From Niebla homalea (Eukaryota > Ascomycota > Lecanoromycetes > Lecanorales > Ramalinaceae): DNA of 64,000 nt. This document shows positions 58,521 through 64,000 of this stretch, one piece after another. The notes beneath the pieces were generated by a model. The model was not told the origin of the DNA and searched no databases. It saw only the letters and a list, made by a program, of their open reading frames with translations. Each line of letters opens with the position of its first letter. The first letter of the stretch is position 1. The stretch spans positions 558,001 through 622,000 of the forward strand of contig JAHGAU010000002.1 in NCBI GenBank assembly GCA_019925105.1, read 5' to 3'. Both the position numbers and the translations under genes were made by a program.

Positions 58521-59020
58521 GCGGGCTTATGACGATTCAAGGTTGACCATTGCAGACATGCTACATTTTCATGTCAGTGTAGTCTGAACATAGCCAAGTA
58601 TGCTTCTCGAATCATCTTCATCAATTACTCAATCTTACTACATCCGTACTTCGGCTCATCACAGCTCTCTCCCGAGGGTCCATGAAAATGTTCATAGTCA
58701 CCCTCCGACCCTTGGCCCTTCTTTCGGCCGCGACTTTGATGCCAAGGCTTTTCAACCCCAGAAATTCCTTGCGTTTGGACCTGGATCTGGACCTCAGTAA
58801 CACCCCAAAGATAACAATAGAAAGATCTGGTTACGCTCGCTAACGAGCAGTCAACCTTAATCCCCTGCTGCAGCTGTGGTCATTGCCCGACAGGATCGGT
58901 CTTAAACCCATCAGAGAGCTCCGTCCAAAGCTCACGCGACAGTCGAAGCTATAGATCCGAAGATCTGGAGCCTTCTCGAGCTTGATAGCCGTCAAGTTAG
59001 CATCACTGCAAGATTTGATC
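58521..59020. other. Intergenic region, monooxygenase / PP2A
   Basis: Five hundred bases between tandem + strand genes. It should hold the PP2A promoter and leader. No element recognised. Confidence 0.5.
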
Positions 59021-60280
<1,260 letters not shown>

Positions 60281-60853
60281 ACGTTTGCAAATGGCCAGAT
60301 ACATAAGGCTACGAAATAGAATTGAAGAAAGGCATGATACCATCTTGCATTGGCATTGATCACTTACCTTGGTTTACTTCGAATGCAGGGTATAGATCAT
60401 GAGAACATCATTGAGGTGTTGTCGAGTGTGAGATTTTGCCTGCCTGCTTCCATCATCTGATCGAAGTCTTGGTGTTCATCGAAGCCAATTTGGACTCACC
60501 TCTGAGTGACCTAATCATTCACCCTAGCATTTTGATTCAAGAAACTTTCTTGATTGACATTTGATGGTAGAAACGCAAAGCATTCTCGGTATTAGCGGGT
60601 GGCGACTTGGGTCATCGTCACACCGTGATGAAGAACCAGCTTATTTACGAGCCGTTGCTATTGTTTACTTCGATCCTTTTTCTATTGACATTTCCATTCA
60701 CTCTGAACACAATAGCAAGCCCAATAACGTTTCACATCTCCTTGCTATTGTCATTAAAGCGTCACCGCTATTGAGAAAGCCCTATGCAATTGATGAGCAA
60801 CACTTCAGTCATCACCTTAGAAGTGAGAATATCTGCAACACCAGCAAAAACAG
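60281..60853. other. Intergenic region, PP2A / unrecognised 464-residue gene
   Basis: About 570 bp between tandem genes with no recognisable feature. It should hold the promoter of the downstream gene. Confidence 0.5.
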
Positions 60854-62439
60854 ATGTCTGAATTCTTCGACAGCATCAACAATCTTGAGCCAGTCAAATT
60901 CAGTCCGCCCACTCCTGGTGAGCCTATCTTTTCCACCAATATGCATGAAGGGTACGTTCATCAAGTATTGTCTCAATTGACGCTTCACTCTCGCACGGTA
61001 TCCAGTGGCTGATGCAAAACAGACACTTGACCTACAGTAGCTTCGCGAATCAAAACCCCTTCCAGAAGGACGACCGCTTCACCAAGCTCGCGGACTTCAT
61101 GGACACTGACAACCTAGACACGCCGCGGGCTTTCGCACCTGAAGTATTTGCCAGTCCACCTGAGGTACCCAAGAAGGATACACCCCCCGGGCAATCTGTC
61201 AGAGGTCACGGGATCCCCCATTCACAATCCGAGGGAAACATCACGTTCCGTCCCGGTCCAGCCAGCTCATCAAGTGGAAGGACAAGTGCTTTCAGTCACA
61301 TCAACTACCCTAGCGAGGATGATCCTAGACTGAGACTCAGCATCGACACGAACACGACATCACCTCCACTGTCACGCGGGAGGAGCATGCACCGAGCCGA
61401 CTCGCCCTACAAGGGTCTTGAAGATATCGAGGAAGTCCAATCGCCTGTCGCAGCAGCACCGGTGACGCCGCCCCAGAGCCCTTCCAAGAAGAAGAGGGCT
61501 CGATCGCCCATGAAGCGCATGTTCGGGGAAGGCGGCTGGCTCGGTAAGAGCATGAGCATGAACGAGTTGCCACATGAAGAGTACCGCAAGACGGGGCTGA
61601 AGCATTGGGGTGGCAAGCTCAAGCAGGGCGTTTCCAATCTGGTATGTATAACCCGATCCTGACATTGACACCCCCCCTCCCCCCCACCAACGCGTCGCCG
61701 CTGCCTGGTCCCTTCAATGAGAGCGTATTGACCACTTCTCCACCAGACCGACAACATCCCCCTCATCTCCCCCATCAAAGCCGCCTCGGCCTCCCTCTCC
61801 TTCCACCCCTCCCCTTCCTCCTCCTCCACCAAACGCGCCAAATCGACCCCCTACGTCTCCACCTTCGCCATCTCCCTCTCCCCGCCCTTCCAGGCAAAAC
61901 TCTACTCCGAGATCGAACTCATGATCGTCGCCACCGCCAACTCCTACCTGCTGCACCAGCAGGAATCCGGGCTCATGGCCCCGGACTCGCTGGCCAAGGT
62001 CCTCGCCTGCTGGACGGCCCGGCACAACCGGCCCCAGGTGCTGGAGTTCATGTTCGACCAGGCCACCCAGCGGGACCTGATCGCGCTGAACCTGCGCGGC
62101 TTCCGCTTCTACGGGCCCTATGCCAACAACGTGCTCGCCATGTCGGCCATCCTGGCCTCCTGGAAGACCAACGCGCGCGAGATGGGCGTGCGCACCTTCT
62201 GCGCTGCCGACAGCGTGGTGAGGAAGCACCTCCGCGACACGTACCGCGTGCTGGAGATGCTGGGGGCGCCCCTGGTGACGTTTCTCGCGTTTCAGGAGAT
62301 GAGCGTGAAGGCGCACCGGATCATGGAGGAGGCCAAGAGGGAGAGGGAGAGGGTGGCCGGGGTGGCGAGGACGTGGGTGGGGCCCGCGGTGGGGAGCGAG
62401 GAGTGGGCGAGGATGGAGCGGGAGAATCCGTTTGCGTGA
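60854..62439 (+). CDS. Unrecognised fungal protein, 464 residues
   Basis: Exons 60854-60951, 61038-61641 and 61747-62439 (introns 86 and 105 nt) join in frame. The start MSEFFDSINNLEPVKFSPP looks natural. The N-terminal half is disordered and rich in Ser, Pro and Thr, with many SP/TP sites (VTPPQSPSKKKRARSPMKRM) and then GEGGWLGKSMSMNELPHEEY, a segment that looks conserved. The C-terminal ~230 residues are helical and well ordered: FQAKLYSEIELMIVATANSY, LLHQQESG, FYGPYANNVLAMSAILASWK, RKHLRDTYRVLEMLGAPLVT. I do not recognise a domain. The SP/TP density suggests proline-directed kinase control, by inference only. Codon usage switches from C-ending to G-ending near 62,100. Confidence 0.8.
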
Positions 62440-63292
62440 GCACAACGCCGCTTGGCGGGGTTGGACTGGGAGGGGCGGTCTTGGTGGTGAGGGAGGTAAG
62501 ACCGTGGACGAGGGGGACGGGAGGAAAAAGGAGGAGCAGTTGGAGGCACATCTAGAGAGGAGTTTTCATGTGGGTTTGTGTCTTGACTTGAAACTTTTGA
62601 AGGCGATGTGAAAGCGTTGAGTTGGGGCACATATTTCATTTCACAAGCTCTTCTTTCTCAAAGCATCACAAGGCGGACATGCACCATAGACGGTCAGGCA
62701 ATGATGTACAATAATGCTAATATCAGATTTCCTTCTACACTTCTGGTACATGTGGAGCCGTCGGCGAATGGTCGTAATCCGCAACGAGAGTTCGAAGCAA
62801 GGCCCCGGATCAAATGTCCGATGAGGTCAATTTCGTCTGCTACCTAAGGCGCGGTTCTTTCTAACTATATAACTCAACTAGGCAAAGGCGACCCCAGCTC
62901 CAGCAATTCCTGTTGCGATGATACGGATGGGGAATCACTGGCAAACGATAAAGGCGCAGGAAAAGTCAAATATCCGACCGCCAATATATCAAAGTACAGC
63001 AAATGTTGCTTTTGGCGAATAGTCCTTCTAGCAAATACTCCTTCTGGCAAGTGTCGCCTCTGGCAGATGTAACGCCTTCTTGGATATTCAATCTTCTAGT
63101 CTCATATCCATACAGGCAATCTAGTAATGATGTTGTTCTGTTCATGCCGCCAGACTCCCTTCCTCTCTAGCTCCAGTATTCTCTGCTTGAGGAGGGGATA
63201 GCGTACGTATACGAACATCATCTTCGTTATGCAATAGGCTCTAAATCCTTGGGGGTCGAGCGGTTCCACGTTCGTGCTGATACGACCGATTG
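62440..63292. other. Convergent intergenic region
   Basis: About 850 bp between facing stop codons. Contains 3' UTRs and a degenerate 17-18-bp tandem repeat at 63,009-63,075. No gene seen. Confidence 0.5.
63009..63075. repeat. Degenerate 17-18-bp tandem repeat, four units
   Basis: Units TTTTGGCGAATAGTCC, TTCTAGCAAATACTCC, TTCTGGCAAGTGTCGCC and TCTGGCAGATGTAACGCC follow one another. They are noncoding and lie near the 3' end of the importin gene. Confidence 0.7.
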
Positions 63293-64000
63293 TCATCTGC
63301 CGTCATTCATATGCTGTAATTTCTCCTTCTCCGCATCAGTCAGTGCCTGGTACAACTCCTGGAAGTACTGTTCATTGCCAATCTCGTTGAAGAACTGCAC
63401 AAGGTACTGCTGGGTGTCGTCATCGGTCTGATGAAGATTCCACTCGTTCATGCCGTCCATGAAACCCATGAGGTCATTGCGCGTTCCTTGCGATGCCAAG
63501 TCGAGAATGGCTGGCTCATCCTCCCATTCATCATCGTCACTACCGTGGGTCTGAGCTATGCTATTCTTTCGAAGACCAAGACCCAGACCTGCACTAGCTG
63601 GCTGAGTTACAAGCTCCTGAACCAGGACTTTTGCAAGCTTGAGGGGTACCGGAATGACTGAATACTGATCGGGCTGCTTCTTAGCTTGCGACCGTGTCTT
63701 GATCCGAGAAGTATTGTCAACAAGCAAGTCTCCTCTCGTCTGCACATTGGCCAGGCGCTCGTCGTGAAGCTTAAGGATATTGGTCAGAGCCATCACGTTC
63801 TGCCGAATCGCGTCATAGCCTGAGAAATTGATGGAATTGTCAAGCCATTTGCGCATGACCACTTCAAGGCCAGTACCACCTTCCTGACCAGGGACTTGTA
63901 CCTGAGACAAGAAGTCAAGAACCTCTTTCGCATTTGTCAGTGCCAGGCGGGCGAAGACGAGGACAAGATTTTGGATGAAGTCCGTTCGCTCAGCAGTGCT
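63293..64000 (-). CDS. KAP114: Importin-9/Kap114-like karyopherin, C-terminal end (5' part outside window)
   Basis: The frame is open from base 64000 inward and ends at 63293, giving 235 residues plus stop. The HEAT-like helices TDFIQNLVLVFARLALTNAK and TGLEVVMRKWLDNSINFSGY are followed by NVMALTNILKLHDERLANVQ, a basic segment RIKTRSQAKKQPDQY, PVPLKLAKVLVQELV, an acidic stretch DDDEWEDE and the final QYLVQFFNEIGNEQYFQELY. This layout matches the end of importin-9/Kap114 proteins, which import histones and TBP into the nucleus. The acidic insertion just before the last helix is usual there. Most of the protein is off the window, so the assignment rests on this tail. Confidence 0.7.
   Translation of the reverse strand, partial: STAERTDFIQNLVLVFARLALTNAKEVLDFLSQVQVPGQEGGTGLEVVMRKWLDNSINFSGYDAIRQNVMALTNILKLHDERLANVQTRGDLLVDNTSRIKTRSQAKKQPDQYSVIPVPLKLAKVLVQELVTQPASAGLGLGLRKNSIAQTHGSDDDEWEDEPAILDLASQGTRNDLMGFMDGMNEWNLHQTDDDTQQYLVQFFNEIGNEQYFQELYQALTDAEKEKLQHMNDGR

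Overview
The window is nuclear DNA from a filamentous ascomycete (Pezizomycotina). Several traits suggest Dothideomycetes, but this is inference from gene style only. Evidence: protein-coding genes with short GT-AG introns (mostly 44-70 nt, branch-like CTAAC/CTGAC near the 3' end); the head-to-head pair of ATP-citrate lyase subunit genes typical of filamentous fungi; a het-c gene; a fungal-type MogA-MoeA fusion (CnxE); and fungal-only families. No rRNA, tRNA, transposase or CRISPR was recognised. Coordinates below come from splice models worked out by eye. They keep frame across every junction unless an entry says otherwise.

Layout. 1-8.9 kb: 3' two-thirds of a cytoplasmic dynein heavy chain (+). 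9.7-11.2 kb: a WRAP53/Swt21-type WD40 protein (+). 11.3-15.3 kb: two minus-strand genes, a fungal protein with a possible XPF/Zip2-like C-terminal region and a PQ-loop membrane protein. 15.6-17.9 kb: TYW1 (wybutosine synthesis, +). 18.2-22.8 kb: divergent acl2 (-) and acl1 (+). 23.3-24.2 kb: DNA polymerase delta small subunit 4 (-). 24.7-26.4 kb: a class 1A-like dihydroorotate dehydrogenase with an odd repetitive acidic/basic tail (+). 26.7-29.8 kb: DDHD phospholipase (-). 30.3-32.8 kb: het-c (+). 32.9-33.8 kb: TMEM42/EamA-like protein (-). 34.2-35.7 kb: divergent TFIIA small subunit (-) and V-ATPase subunit c'' (+). 36.1-38.5 kb: cnxE (+), with a probable one-base frameshift near its end.

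38.5-47.8 kb is a 9.3-kb stretch without a convincing gene, lying between two gene 3' ends. After it come a C2H2 zinc-finger regulator (-, 47.8-49.1 kb), a 2.8-kb upstream region, a PI31 proteasome regulator (-, 51.9-53.2 kb), an F-box/LRR-like gene with an unresolved 5' end (+, 54.2-56.1 kb), a phenol 2-monooxygenase-type flavoprotein (+, 56.5-58.5 kb), the PP2A catalytic subunit (+, 59.0-60.3 kb), an unrecognised 464-residue protein (+, 60.9-62.4 kb) and the C-terminal end of an importin-9/Kap114-like karyopherin (-, 63.3-64.0 kb).

The genes are mainly housekeeping functions in no obvious pathway order. The one functional pair is acl1/acl2, whose products form cytosolic ATP-citrate lyase (acetyl-CoA supply). 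The most unusual signals are: (i) at least seven places where the + strand switches from C-rich to G-rich, always with that polarity and irrespective of gene direction, changing synonymous codon choice inside single genes; (ii) the 9.3-kb convergent gene desert; (iii) the repeat-built tail and overlapping upstream ORF of the dihydroorotate dehydrogenase gene; (iv) the cnxE frameshift.
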